The notes under the pieces are model-generated. The model made no database searches. It worked only from the letters and a program-made list of their open reading frames with translations, and was not told the origin of the DNA. Positions 1 to 7,812 of a DNA stretch of 64,000 nucleotides are shown piece by piece. How positions within the stretch are numbered: the stretch's first letter is position 1; the number at the start of each line of letters is the position of its first letter. The DNA comes from Clostridiales bacterium. Lineage in GTDB: Bacteria > Bacillota > Clostridia > Lachnospirales > Lachnospiraceae. The stretch lies in assembly GCA_021199255.1 (NCBI GenBank), contig JAJQIK010000045.1, forward strand, positions 1-64,000, read 5' to 3'. The translations under genes were made by a program, and so were the position numbers.

Positions 1-60
1 ATTCTTCTTGAATTTTCAGGGTTGCATTACTGTTTAGTTGTCAAGGTGCTGGGTTTTGCA
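1..60 (-). other. Probable rRNA operon leader (start of rrn leaving the window)
   Basis: On the minus strand this stretch reads through ACCTTGACAACTAAACAGTA, a sequence type I know from leaders and spacers of clostridial and bacillar rRNA operons. Two tandem promoters lie just upstream, at about 92-120 and 185-213. I infer that a 16S rRNA gene begins beyond the left edge and is transcribed leftward. No rRNA gene sequence is inside the window, so this is context only. Confidence 0.45.
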
Positions 61-91
61 TTTGTCTCTCGTTCAAACACGCAACGGTTAT

Positions 92-120
92 ATATTATCA
101 CGCATGTTTTATTTCGTCAA
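92..120 (-). promoter_or_regulatory. Promoter P2 of the putative rRNA operon
   Basis: The minus strand shows TTGACG, a 17-base spacer and TAATAT. The -35 matches the housekeeping consensus at five of six positions and the -10 at four. Tandem promoters in front of rRNA operons are usual. Confidence 0.45.
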
Positions 121-184
121 GACTTTTTTGCGATGATTTTAAGAGATATTCTGTAAAATACTCTTATCAATCGCGTGCTTTACT

Positions 185-213
185 AATTTACCTTATATTA
201 TTTCAAATGTCAA
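185..213 (-). promoter_or_regulatory. Promoter P1 of the putative rRNA operon
   Basis: The minus strand shows a perfect TTGACA, 17 bases, then TAAATT. It lies about 90 bases upstream of P2, in AT-rich DNA with no coding potential. Confidence 0.4.
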
Positions 214-357
214 TACTTAATTTTAATAGATTTTAAAAAATACAGACGCTCAGCCCACACCATTCACAAAGTATAAAAGAAGCGCTGAAAAAATAGCATT
301 AATAAAATCCTATCTTTTCAACACTTCTTTCTTGCGTAAAATCTTCCTTACATGAAA

Positions 358-445
358 CGGAGAAAGAGGGATTTGAACCCTCGCGCCGCGTGAGCGACCT
401 ACACCCTTAGCAGGGGCGCCTCTTCAGCCTCTTGAGTATTTCTCC
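358..445 (-). tRNA. tRNA-Ser (GCU anticodon)
   Basis: The acceptor stem GGAGAAA pairs with TTTCTCC and is followed by discriminator G. The anticodon loop carries GCT (complement at 409-411), and there is a long class II variable arm, as expected for serine. The T arm is GAGGG-TTCAAAT-CCCTC. The 88-nt length fits tRNA-Ser. The CCA end is not encoded. It reads AGC/AGU serine codons. Confidence 0.95.
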
Positions 446-501
446 ATAGCCTGAACCCTCTACCAAATATGAAGTTCCGCGTTTCCAACAACGCAAATGT
501 T

Positions 502-530
502 ATTATACCTAAGGCGTTTGTATTTGTCAA
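502..530 (-). promoter_or_regulatory. Consensus promoter of tRNA-Ser
   Basis: The minus strand shows TTGACA, exactly 17 bases, TATAAT, a perfect match to the housekeeping consensus. It lies about 57 bases upstream of the tRNA-Ser 5' end, as expected for a strong stable-RNA promoter. Confidence 0.85.
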
Positions 531-594
531 CGGTTTCCTGCAACGTTTTTCAGGACGAATTTTTCACAGCTTTCCCCAAACGAAAATATACTTC

Positions 595-1320
595 TCACTT
601 CAGCATTTCGCTCTCGCTGTGTTCTGCAATCGCTTCTTCAATTTTTGTTTTTACCAAAGCCGCGATTTCCGGTGTTTTCATATGACAATATTCTTCATAC
701 AGGATAGGCGGCAGATAGACAAGCTTTACCGTTAGCGGCTTTATCGACTTTTCATCAAACGGTTTATATGAATCAATTAAGGCGCAGGGTACAATCGGGC
801 ATCTTGCTTTTAGGGCGCTTTTAAAGCTTCCCCCTTTAAACTCTAATAACTGATTGCCGTTTTTACTTCTGGTTCCTTCCGCAAAAATAAGAAAGTTTTT
901 TCCATTCTTTACATCCGCAGCTACCTGCTGAATTACTTTCATGGACTGTTTCATATCGTCCCGGTCAATCGGATAAGAACCAAGCGCAGCAATAACCTGC
1001 TTTAATAAAATAGTTTTGCTCGCCTCTTTCTTAATAACAAAAGCAAACGGCGCCGGACAGGATTCCAGAAACACCAAAACATCAAAGAGCCCTTGATGAT
1101 TAGGGAAAAAAATAAATCCCGGCTCCTTCGGTATGTTCTCTATGCCGTATGATTTGACAGTGACTCTGCCTGCCTTATTTGCCGCTCTGGTAACCTTTTG
1201 GACAAACGCATAGGCTTTATCTCCGCTGATTCTTTTGTTCTTTCCGCACCACCAGATTCCAAACATATAATATGGTACTTTATACCACAATCTGACAACC
1301 ATTAAAATAATGCGATACAT
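595..1320 (-). CDS. plsC: 1-acyl-sn-glycerol-3-phosphate acyltransferase (PlsC family)
   Basis: This 241-residue protein transfers an acyl chain to the sn-2 position of lysophosphatidic acid, giving phosphatidic acid for membrane lipid synthesis at the cytoplasmic membrane. The family signature NHQGLFD (HX4D catalytic box) and the FAEGTR block (glycerophosphate binding) are both present, after a hydrophobic N-terminus (MYRIILMVVRLWYKV). I chose the ATG at 1320 because a GAAGAAGGA ribosome site sits about 9 bases upstream and it leaves a 22-base gap after the fumarase beta gene. A longer frame would overlap that gene. It is the last gene of a long minus-strand run. Family assignment is secure; substrate chain preference is unknown. 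Confidence 0.88.
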   Translation of the reverse strand: MYRIILMVVRLWYKVPYYMFGIWWCGKNKRISGDKAYAFVQKVTRAANKAGRVTVKSYGIENIPKEPGFIFFPNHQGLFDVLVFLESCPAPFAFVIKKEASKTILLKQVIAALGSYPIDRDDMKQSMKVIQQVAADVKNGKNFLIFAEGTRSKNGNQLLEFKGGSFKSALKARCPIVPCALIDSYKPFDEKSIKPLTVKLVYLPPILYEEYCHMKTPEIAALVKTKIEEAIAEHSESEMLK

Positions 1321-1342
1321 ATATTCATGTCCTTCTTCCGGC

Positions 1343-1900
1343 TCAGTTCTTTTCCATGTTATATTCCTGAACAGCCGTTTCGTAAAGGTTGTTGCCCTCG
1401 GAGTCAATAACAACGATTGCCGGGAAATTTTCAACCTCTAATTCCCGAATGGCTTCCGTACCCAAATCCTCATAAGCAATCACCTTCGATGTCTTAACAG
1501 CTCTGGACAACAATGCCCCCGCGCCGCCTACAGCTGCAAAATACACCGCGCCGTTTCTGACAATAGCCTTCCGAACCGCATCAGATCGTTTTCCCTTGCC
1601 AATCATACCAATCAATCCCATATCCAACAACGTCGGGGCATATTTATCCATACGGCTTGCCGTAGTGGGGCCTGCGGAGCCGATAGGACGCCCCTCCCTT
1701 GCAGGAGACGGCCCCATATAATAAATAATATTATTCATCATTTCCAGTGGCAAAGCCTCTCCCTTTTCCAACGCTTCACACATTCTTTTATGTGCGGCAT
1801 CTCTTGCCGTATATATAGTGCCGGAAATATAAACATAATCTCCCGCTTTTAACTTTGCTCCCTCTTCCCTGCTCATAGGCGCCTTAATATGCTGTTCCAT
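1343..1900 (-). CDS. fumB: Fumarate hydratase class I, beta subunit (C-terminal domain)
   Basis: This is the small subunit (185 residues) of an oxygen-sensitive [4Fe-4S] fumarase that interconverts fumarate and L-malate. Typical beta-domain blocks are visible: AGDYVYISGTIYTARDAAHKR near the start (residues about 19-39), GPTTASRMD and GKGKRSDAV in the middle, and a C-terminal FPAIVVIDSEGNN. The partner alpha gene lies 140 bases upstream. The start at 1900 (MEQHIK) follows GAAAGG with a longish 12-base spacer; an upstream alternative start has poorer support. Related tartrate dehydratase subunits share this fold, so L-tartrate is a possible alternative substrate. Fumarase is favoured because it is the common form in anaerobic clostridia. 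The symbol is used for the two-subunit system and does not mean orthology to E. coli FumB. Confidence 0.87.
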   Translation of the reverse strand: MEQHIKAPMSREEGAKLKAGDYVYISGTIYTARDAAHKRMCEALEKGEALPLEMMNNIIYYMGPSPAREGRPIGSAGPTTASRMDKYAPTLLDMGLIGMIGKGKRSDAVRKAIVRNGAVYFAAVGGAGALLSRAVKTSKVIAYEDLGTEAIRELEVENFPAIVVIDSEGNNLYETAVQEYNMEKN

Positions 1901-2040
1901 TCTGTATTGATACCTTTCTATGCTCCGCAAAAATAATAGATATTGTGCCTAAAATTTTCATAAATACTATATATACCATATCATTCACATTATATATAGA
2001 AGAAACACCTTCAAAGCTTTAGGCCATAACCGCCAAATTT

Positions 2041-2883
2041 CTACAAAATCCGTACCGAATGTCGATTCACGTGGCAGCAAATATTGACGCCTACGGGCAG
2101 TCCTGCAATATGCGTCGGATAGGTATTGATATTCACCGCCAACGCCGTCGTGACGCCCCCTAATCCACCCGGTCCGATACCGGTCTGATTGATCCGCTCA
2201 AGCATCTCTTCCTCCAGATCTTTTACATAAGGAATCTCCGAACGTTCGTCTACAGGCCGAGTCAGGGCTTTTTTCGCCATCAATGCACATTTTTCAAAGG
2301 TTCCTCCAATGCCCACGCCTACTACCATCGGAGGACAGGCGTTGGGGCCGGCGTCCCTGACCGCAGTCATAATTGCATTTTTGACTCCTTCGATCCCATC
2401 CGCCGGTTTCAGCATAAAAACCCGGCTCATATTTTCACTTCCGAACCCTTTCGGCGCAACGGTAATTTTTACCTGCTCTCCCGGTACTATCTCATAATGA
2501 ATAATCGCCGGGGTGTTATCTTTTGTATTCTCTCTGAGCAACGGGTCTTTTACCACTGATTTCCGCAGATATCCGTCTATATAACCCTGCCTGACGCCCT
2601 CATGGATCGCCTCCTCCAGAACGCCGTTCTGGAAATGTACATCCTGTCCAACCTCCATAAAAATCACCGCCATGCCGGTATCCTGGCAAATAGGAATCAT
2701 ATCTTCCCCTGCGATTTTAAGATTCTCCTGAAGCTGCCCCAGAATCTGTCTGCCAAGGGGCGCCTTTTCTTCCTCTGCGGCACAGCGCATTGCCCGAACC
2801 ATATCCTCTGTTAAAAAGTGATTGGCCTCAATACACATTTCTTTGATATTTTTCGTAATATCCGCTACATCTATTGTCCTCAT
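2041..2883 (-). CDS. fumA: Fumarate hydratase class I, alpha subunit (Fe-S catalytic domain)
   Basis: This 280-residue subunit carries the [4Fe-4S] cluster that polarises the substrate in class I fumarases. Cysteines that can ligate the cluster occur in ICQDTGMA, in NACPP or FEKCALMAKK, and near the C-terminus in NICCHVNRHS. The glycine-rich GVGIGGTFEKC block is characteristic. It starts with MRTIDV behind GAAAGGTATCATGACAGG, the same long-spaced ribosome site seen for the beta gene. It sits between the HIT gene (50 bases upstream) and the beta subunit gene. In a fermenting anaerobe the enzyme would serve the reductive or oxidative branch between malate and fumarate. The tartrate dehydratase alternative applies as for the beta subunit. 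Confidence 0.88.
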   Translation of the reverse strand: MRTIDVADITKNIKEMCIEANHFLTEDMVRAMRCAAEEEKAPLGRQILGQLQENLKIAGEDMIPICQDTGMAVIFMEVGQDVHFQNGVLEEAIHEGVRQGYIDGYLRKSVVKDPLLRENTKDNTPAIIHYEIVPGEQVKITVAPKGFGSENMSRVFMLKPADGIEGVKNAIMTAVRDAGPNACPPMVVGVGIGGTFEKCALMAKKALTRPVDERSEIPYVKDLEEEMLERINQTGIGPGGLGGVTTALAVNINTYPTHIAGLPVGVNICCHVNRHSVRIL

Positions 2884-2932
2884 CCTGTCATGATACCTTT
2901 CCGCAGATTAATGATATCTCAGCCGCTTCCGG

Positions 2933-3346
2933 CTATGCGCCCGTAATGCGATTCTTCACCTCTTCCAGTTCTTCCTGGGAAACCTCCTGGGGCTTCCAGC
3001 CGATGGTCTGCCCATCCGCCTGATAACGGGGAATCATATGCAGATGAAAATGAAAAACCGTCTGTCCCGCCAAATCGCCATTATTTTGCACCAGATTAAA
3101 TCCTTCGCACCCAAGCCCATCCGTAATCTTAATCATCATCTTTTTAGCCAGCTTCATCACATCGCCAGCGTCCTCTTCCGGCAATTCATAGAGATTGGGA
3201 TAATGATTCTTAGGAATAATCAGCGCATGTCCCTTGGTGGCCGGTCCCAAGTCTAAAATAACACGAAATCTTTCATCCTCATACAAGGTTTTTGATGGAA
3301 TCTCCCCATTCGCAATTTTACAAAAAATACAATTATCATCTTTCAT
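2933..3346 (-). CDS. HIT family nucleotide-binding hydrolase
   Basis: This 137-residue protein of the Hint branch hydrolyses phosphoramidates or acyl-adenylates of AMP. The histidine triad HFHLHMIPR is intact near residue 100. The N-terminal CIFCKIANGEIP carries the CxxC pair which, with downstream histidines, binds zinc in this branch. HNLV-like strands (FNLVQNNG) precede the triad. A clean GAGGAG ribosome site precedes the ATG. It lies between the flavodoxin-SCP2 gene and fumarase alpha in the same direction. The physiological substrate is not known for most bacterial members. Confidence 0.9.
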   Translation of the reverse strand: MKDDNCIFCKIANGEIPSKTLYEDERFRVILDLGPATKGHALIIPKNHYPNLYELPEEDAGDVMKLAKKMMIKITDGLGCEGFNLVQNNGDLAGQTVFHFHLHMIPRYQADGQTIGWKPQEVSQEELEEVKNRITGA

Positions 3347-3379
3347 TGGTTTTCTCCTCTATCAAATCAAATTTTAACG

Positions 3380-4396
3380 CTATGCCTCCGTTAATCCCGC
3401 GCCAAACACAAGCACCTGATCCAAAGCCCTTAACACCTTAAACTCTCCTTTCATCTTCATATCTCCTGTCATAAAAGAAGACTGGAAGGTATTTTTCCCC
3501 GCAATAATATTCTTAAGACATTCTCTGGTAAGCCGCATCTCTACATCTGCATGGCTTTCCTCCCCATAAAAGCAATGAAGCGTCCCTCCATTAATCTCCA
3601 GAATAAGCGGCGTTTTTTTCTCTTCTATAATAATCTTATAATTTGCCGCGAAGCCCGGCTGCGGCTTGAAATTATTCTGAATTTCCTCTATAAATTCCGC
3701 CACGTCTTCCTTTTCGCCCGTTCCCATCATATCTCTGAACAGGCTTGCCAGCTCCTGAATATCCGCTTTCTGCCTCTGCACATACGTATCGTCTGATACA
3801 TACTGGGAGAGCTGCTCGGATTCCTGTGGTGTAAAATTAATATTCTTGGTGATGGCAACCTTCTGTTTTACCGCCTGATTGCTGGCCGGCAGACAGGGCA
3901 TCTTCTGATTAATCGTGCGATACAGGTTCTCCGCCTTTTTCTCGATAATCCGAATATAATCCTGATTCTCTTCCAACATAGCCGTATCCGCAATATATCC
4001 GCATATGCCGCTGCAAGGGCGTCCGCCCAGAATTTCCCATGCCGTGGCCAGATTCAGCTTGCCTTCCCGCTCTCCATAGGTTGTGGACATCACAATCGGG
4101 CACATATAAATCTGGCTGATCCGTTCCTTGTCTCCATACAGCCAGCACGCGTCCAGAAACTGCTGCATATAGCCGCCGATACCATACCACTCTATTGTTG
4201 TCGCCAGAATTACGCCGTCCGCGTTTTTTAAGGTCTGCGGCAGCGTCGTAATCCCATTCTTCAACTCGTATAAATGAAAGCTCTCAACGGTAACCCGAAG
4301 CTCTTCCAGCACCTCTTTCATCTTATTAAGGACAAATAGTGTAGGATCATCCATTAATCCGCGCCCGCCATAATAAATATTAACTTTCATAGACAT
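3380..4396 (-). CDS. Flavodoxin-fold FMN reductase fused to a C-terminal SCP2-like domain
   Basis: This 338-residue protein has two recognisable parts. Residues 1 to about 175 form a flavodoxin-like fold of the NADPH-dependent FMN reductase/multimeric flavodoxin group. They include KVNIYYGGRGLMDDPT at the phosphate-binding loop position, GVILATTIEWYGIGGYMQQF at the flavin loop, and MSTTYGEREGK. Residues about 245-338 (ending MKGEFKVLRALDQVLVFG) resemble the SCP2 sterol-carrier fold, which binds hydrophobic ligands. The start at 4396 has GGAAAGG six bases upstream and overlaps the rhomboid stop by 17 bases, suggesting coupling. The function is unknown; a redox role on a lipophilic or quinone-like substrate is inference. 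Confidence 0.7.
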   Translation of the reverse strand: MSMKVNIYYGGRGLMDDPTLFVLNKMKEVLEELRVTVESFHLYELKNGITTLPQTLKNADGVILATTIEWYGIGGYMQQFLDACWLYGDKERISQIYMCPIVMSTTYGEREGKLNLATAWEILGGRPCSGICGYIADTAMLEENQDYIRIIEKKAENLYRTINQKMPCLPASNQAVKQKVAITKNINFTPQESEQLSQYVSDDTYVQRQKADIQELASLFRDMMGTGEKEDVAEFIEEIQNNFKPQPGFAANYKIIIEEKKTPLILEINGGTLHCFYGEESHADVEMRLTRECLKNIIAGKNTFQSSFMTGDMKMKGEFKVLRALDQVLVFGAGLTEA

Positions 4397-5447
4397 CTCT
4401 ATCCTTTCCTTTTCCGGCATGGGACAACAGCAGGCTGATGACTGCGGATACCGCAAATCCCATCATAACGCCTCCCACATGCGCCGCATTATTAATACCC
4501 GCGCTGGTAAAGCCACAATATAAAGAAAACGCAATAGCGAAAGCAACTCTGCCCGCCGTCATGGATTCAATTTTGCCGTGATGCAGCAGAATCAGGAGCA
4601 ACAACGCTCCCTCCACTCCGAAAACCGCCCCGCTGGCGCCCACTGAGCGGACATAGCTGCCTGTCAGAAGTTCATAACCCATGGAAAAGACGTCCCCCGC
4701 CATTCCTGACAGAAAATAAAGCGCTCCGTAGGGTATATGTCCAAGCCTGTCCTCCACCATTTCCCCCACGTAATACAGGACAATCATATTGCTGAACAGA
4801 TGCCCCACATCTGCATGTAAAAACATACACGTCAGCATACGGTAATATGCCTGATCTTCAATAATATCCATTACACTGAAAGCACCTTTATTATATAACA
4901 CATCACCTGTAAATGTACATATCAGAAATACTATGATATTTATAACCACAAGGCTGATTGTAACCCACGGAAGGTTCTTAATTCTCTTTGGCTTATCTCT
5001 ATCGTCAGACTTTGAAGCCATAGCGCCCTGCGGCTTCTCCTGCCGATAACTGATCTGAACCAGAAAATCTTCCAGCAGCCCTTTCCAGCCATAAAAATCC
5101 GATACCTGATTTTCATGAATAATCAGACGATTTGCCGCGGTATCAATCATCCAGCAAAAACGGTCTGTAACGCACAGCTTCTTCGCCTTATTAAAGTCGT
5201 CGCTCAAAATCAACGACATAATATGGATTTCCCGCTCTCCCTTCTCCTGAAAGAAAGCCTTAATTTTCTCTTTTAAATGATCATATTGATCCGTGGAAAT
5301 GTATAAACCATCTCTGTAGTCTATGACATGAAGGACATTAATTCCCTGATTTTCTCTATGAAAATAGATCGTAAACTCCGGCAGATTAGAAGGAATCTTA
5401 TCATATTCATTTAAGACAAACAGCTCTTCCAATTGTTCTAATGTCAT
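4380..5447 (-). CDS. Rhomboid family intramembrane serine protease
   Basis: This 355-residue membrane protein has an N-terminal cytosolic domain of about 165 residues, then the rhomboid core. Visible core features are HADVGHLFSNM (His and Asn of the oxyanion region), GASGAVFGVEG with the catalytic serine, and NAAHVGGVMMG with the catalytic histidine. These lie among about six hydrophobic segments. Rhomboids cut transmembrane helices of substrate proteins within the membrane. I chose the ATG at 5447 because GGGAGCGGAG lies directly upstream; a longer frame lacks such a site. It follows the FHA gene and lies downstream of the pilus genes, so a pilus or surface protein is a possible but unproven substrate. 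Confidence 0.85.
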   Translation of the reverse strand: MTLEQLEELFVLNEYDKIPSNLPEFTIYFHRENQGINVLHVIDYRDGLYISTDQYDHLKEKIKAFFQEKGEREIHIMSLILSDDFNKAKKLCVTDRFCWMIDTAANRLIIHENQVSDFYGWKGLLEDFLVQISYRQEKPQGAMASKSDDRDKPKRIKNLPWVTISLVVINIIVFLICTFTGDVLYNKGAFSVMDIIEDQAYYRMLTCMFLHADVGHLFSNMIVLYYVGEMVEDRLGHIPYGALYFLSGMAGDVFSMGYELLTGSYVRSVGASGAVFGVEGALLLLILLHHGKIESMTAGRVAFAIAFSLYCGFTSAGINNAAHVGGVMMGFAVSAVISLLLSHAGKGKDRDVYES

Positions 5448-5548
5448 GCTCCGCTCCCTGATAACCCGATAAAAGCAACTACTATTGAGGGTATCATTTT
5501 CACGGTAGCATGTCAAATCAAACGCCTTTGTATTCCGGCGATTTTATT

Positions 5549-6916
5549 TTATCGATAACAATAATTTAAATTGCCGAAACGAATCTCATCGCCGGGCTCA
5601 ATTTCCGTTGTCTCCTGAGGCTGCATTCTTAATCCATTCTTATAGGTTCCGTTCGTTGAATTCATATCCGTCAGCCAAATCCTGTCATTGCTCCTGTCGA
5701 ATTTTGCATGAATCCTACTGATAGAATCATCTGCAAGCACATAATCTACACAGCCCGCCATTTTACCGATGGTGCAGGGAAATTGTTTTAGTTCGATATG
5801 CTTTTTGTTTTTCCCATCTAACGCATACAGCTTATATTCCGCCATGCCGGAAGGGTCAAAAAAAACCGTATTTCCGTACTCTGTTTCTTCACCTGCGGGT
5901 TCCCTGTCCGTCTTGCTTTGCCCTGTGATATACAAATTCATATCTTTGCTTAACACTTGATCTAATGGTATGGGATTTTTCACTTCCTCATATAGTTCTT
6001 CACCTTCTTTATCCTGCAAAGATCCCTGCGCCAGCTTACTCCCGGAATTTCCTTTTCTATAATCCCGTATCATCGCGGCAATGCAGATCAACAGACAGAT
6101 TCCCATAACCGCCCCACAACCAGTCAGAAGTAAAGTTTCCTCCGCGGACAGCTCATAAAAATAATATACCATTACCGCGGCTGCCATTCCGCCCGCAGAC
6201 AGGATTGCAAATACAGGGAAAAACAGGCTCTTTCTTCCTGCAGATGTAGAAGGATTCGGTAAGAAAGGCCTCTCTTCCTCATAAGCATATAACGGTTTTT
6301 CCGATTCGTCTTTCTCAGATACTTCCGACATATAAGGAAAATTCGTTTCAGCCTCTGCCCCTTTTTCTTTTCCGCCGCACTGTTCCAGCAGACGCAATGC
6401 CTCTTCCATAGTAAAACAGGCTTCTTCTGACATTTCATAAATCCGATAGATACAATCGGCCAGTTGTTTATCCTCCGTATCAATATGATCCAATAGGAAG
6501 TCCATGAGCATCTCGTAAACATTCCCTGTCTCCAGATGATAATCCGGATAATAAAGCCCCATATATTTCCGCTCAGTCAGGTCATAATAAATACACTCCG
6601 GCAGAAGAACCAGTTTAACCTCTTCCATAAAAAAAGCCCCCAGCCTGTCGTAAATATAATGAATCTGCCTCAATAAATCCTGAACCTGTTCATAAGACAT
6701 CTTTTTACTCTGATAATAATTCTCCAAAGTTATCTTAGAACTGATGTCATAATAAAAGTAGGTCAGCCCGTTAATATGTCTGATCGAGCATTTGAGAAGC
6801 TCCCTGATTTTCCCTGATTCAAGAATTTTGTATTGATAGTTCCCGTTGATTTCTTCCTGTCTGCATTGTAATATCATATAGTTATGTTTATAATCTTTAT
6901 AGTATTTAGCTTCCAT
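5549..6916 (-). CDS. DUF6382-like protein with transmembrane segments and C-terminal FHA domain
   Basis: This protein has 455 residues. The N-terminal ~190 residues match what I know as the DUF6382 domain of Lachnospiraceae FHA proteins (start MEAKYYKDYKHNYM, core ISSKITLENYY). An acidic linker and two hydrophobic segments follow (about residues 233-252 and 262-283). The C-terminal ~90 residues form a forkhead-associated domain: CTIGKMAG, SISRIHAKF and NSTNGTYKNG give the Gly, Ser/Arg/His and Asn-Gly phosphothreonine-binding positions. FHA domains read Ser/Thr kinase phosphorylation. No kinase gene is in the window. Its place directly behind the TadE genes suggests a regulatory link to the pilus machine (inference). 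Confidence 0.78.
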   Translation of the reverse strand: MEAKYYKDYKHNYMILQCRQEEINGNYQYKILESGKIRELLKCSIRHINGLTYFYYDISSKITLENYYQSKKMSYEQVQDLLRQIHYIYDRLGAFFMEEVKLVLLPECIYYDLTERKYMGLYYPDYHLETGNVYEMLMDFLLDHIDTEDKQLADCIYRIYEMSEEACFTMEEALRLLEQCGGKEKGAEAETNFPYMSEVSEKDESEKPLYAYEEERPFLPNPSTSAGRKSLFFPVFAILSAGGMAAAVMVYYFYELSAEETLLLTGCGAVMGICLLICIAAMIRDYRKGNSGSKLAQGSLQDKEGEELYEEVKNPIPLDQVLSKDMNLYITGQSKTDREPAGEETEYGNTVFFDPSGMAEYKLYALDGKNKKHIELKQFPCTIGKMAGCVDYVLADDSISRIHAKFDRSNDRIWLTDMNSTNGTYKNGLRMQPQETTEIEPGDEIRFGNLNYCYR

Positions 6917-6958
6917 TATCCTTTTCTCCTGCCCTATCCTTCCTCCCTAATGAACAGA

Positions 6959-7399
6959 TCAAATAAGATTGCCAATCCATCTGCATTTCCGTATCACTCT
7001 GGTGGGATTAATAATCTGCGCCCTTGCCTCTGTGCTGATTTTCCATCCTGCTTTATCATACATCGTAAAAAGACTGCGGACAGGTATTTTCACCTGACAT
7101 TCCCCTATGACGCTCGTGGTATTCCCATTCTTATCTACCGTTCCATATACCTCTCCTACTCCAAAGTATTTCTTCCCAAACTGTTCCTGCATATGGGCGC
7201 TGATATAGGGCGCTATCTGATCCTCGTCTTTCTGGACGCTGCCCCGGAAACAAACCGCATAAGCGTCCTGAAACAATACGCATTTGTCATAAGCGTAAAA
7301 GGACAGATAAATCAGAAACACAAAGATAAATATTGTCCATGTAATAAGAAAAGACGCCTCTACCGACATGTAACCCTTTTTCATTTTCCTTATATCCAT
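6959..7399 (-). CDS. TadE-like pseudopilin (second copy)
   Basis: This 146-residue protein has the TadE-type N-terminus KKGYMSVEASFLITWTIFIF: a glycine-less short leader, the Glu after the hydrophobic start (VEASF), and one transmembrane helix. The rest is an extracytoplasmic domain with two cysteines. TadE/TadF pseudopilins are prepilin-like minor components of Tad pili. The first ATG (7399) follows GGGGGTGG and overlaps the peptidase stop by ten bases, so the two are probably translationally coupled. The next gene is the FHA protein. Sequence past the helix is not recognisable. Confidence 0.72.
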   Translation of the reverse strand: MDIRKMKKGYMSVEASFLITWTIFIFVFLIYLSFYAYDKCVLFQDAYAVCFRGSVQKDEDQIAPYISAHMQEQFGKKYFGVGEVYGTVDKNGNTTSVIGECQVKIPVRSLFTMYDKAGWKISTEARAQIINPTRVIRKCRWIGNLI

Positions 7400-7812
7400 G
7401 TCGCCACCCCCAATCCTGCTAGCAAAAAGGGCGCGAAGGGTATCTCCTTATCTCTTCCTACCCTTCGAAATGCCAGCAATACGAGCAAAACTACAGATTG
7501 TATTGCCAGACCCGCCAACAGAATCAAAACGCATTTGGAAATCCCCGCGAATGATCCTATCAGCAGGAGAACCCAGCCGTCCCCATACCCTACTTTTTCT
7601 TTCGTCAGAAAGCTGATCATCCAGAACATCACGCCTGGAAGAAGCGCCAGCCCCAGCGCCCTCCAGGGCTCTTCCCCCATCAGACCCGCCGCGCGCAATA
7701 TAACAGCGATCGCAATCCCTGTCCATACCACAATCAAAGGAATCTCCTTCTTTACGCTATCCCATAGGGCGCAGACCGTCAAAAAAAGAAACAATAAAAT
7801 TTCTATCCACAT
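7390..7812 (-). CDS. Type IV prepilin peptidase, A24 family (second copy)
   Basis: This 140-residue integral membrane aspartic protease processes prepilin leaders. Both catalytic aspartates are visible: ALWDSVKKEIP in the first loop and GYGDGW (GxGD motif) after the second or third helix. The N-terminal methylase domain of classical PilD is absent, as in Tad/archaeal-type peptidases. It is flanked by and overlaps the two TadE-like genes, which are likely substrates. A second A24 peptidase opens the locus (14820-15347), so the cluster carries two enzymes that may divide Flp pilin and pseudopilins between them (inference). Confidence 0.85.
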   Translation of the reverse strand: MWIEILLFLFLTVCALWDSVKKEIPLIVVWTGIAIAVILRAAGLMGEEPWRALGLALLPGVMFWMISFLTKEKVGYGDGWVLLLIGSFAGISKCVLILLAGLAIQSVVLLVLLAFRRVGRDKEIPFAPFLLAGLGVATWI

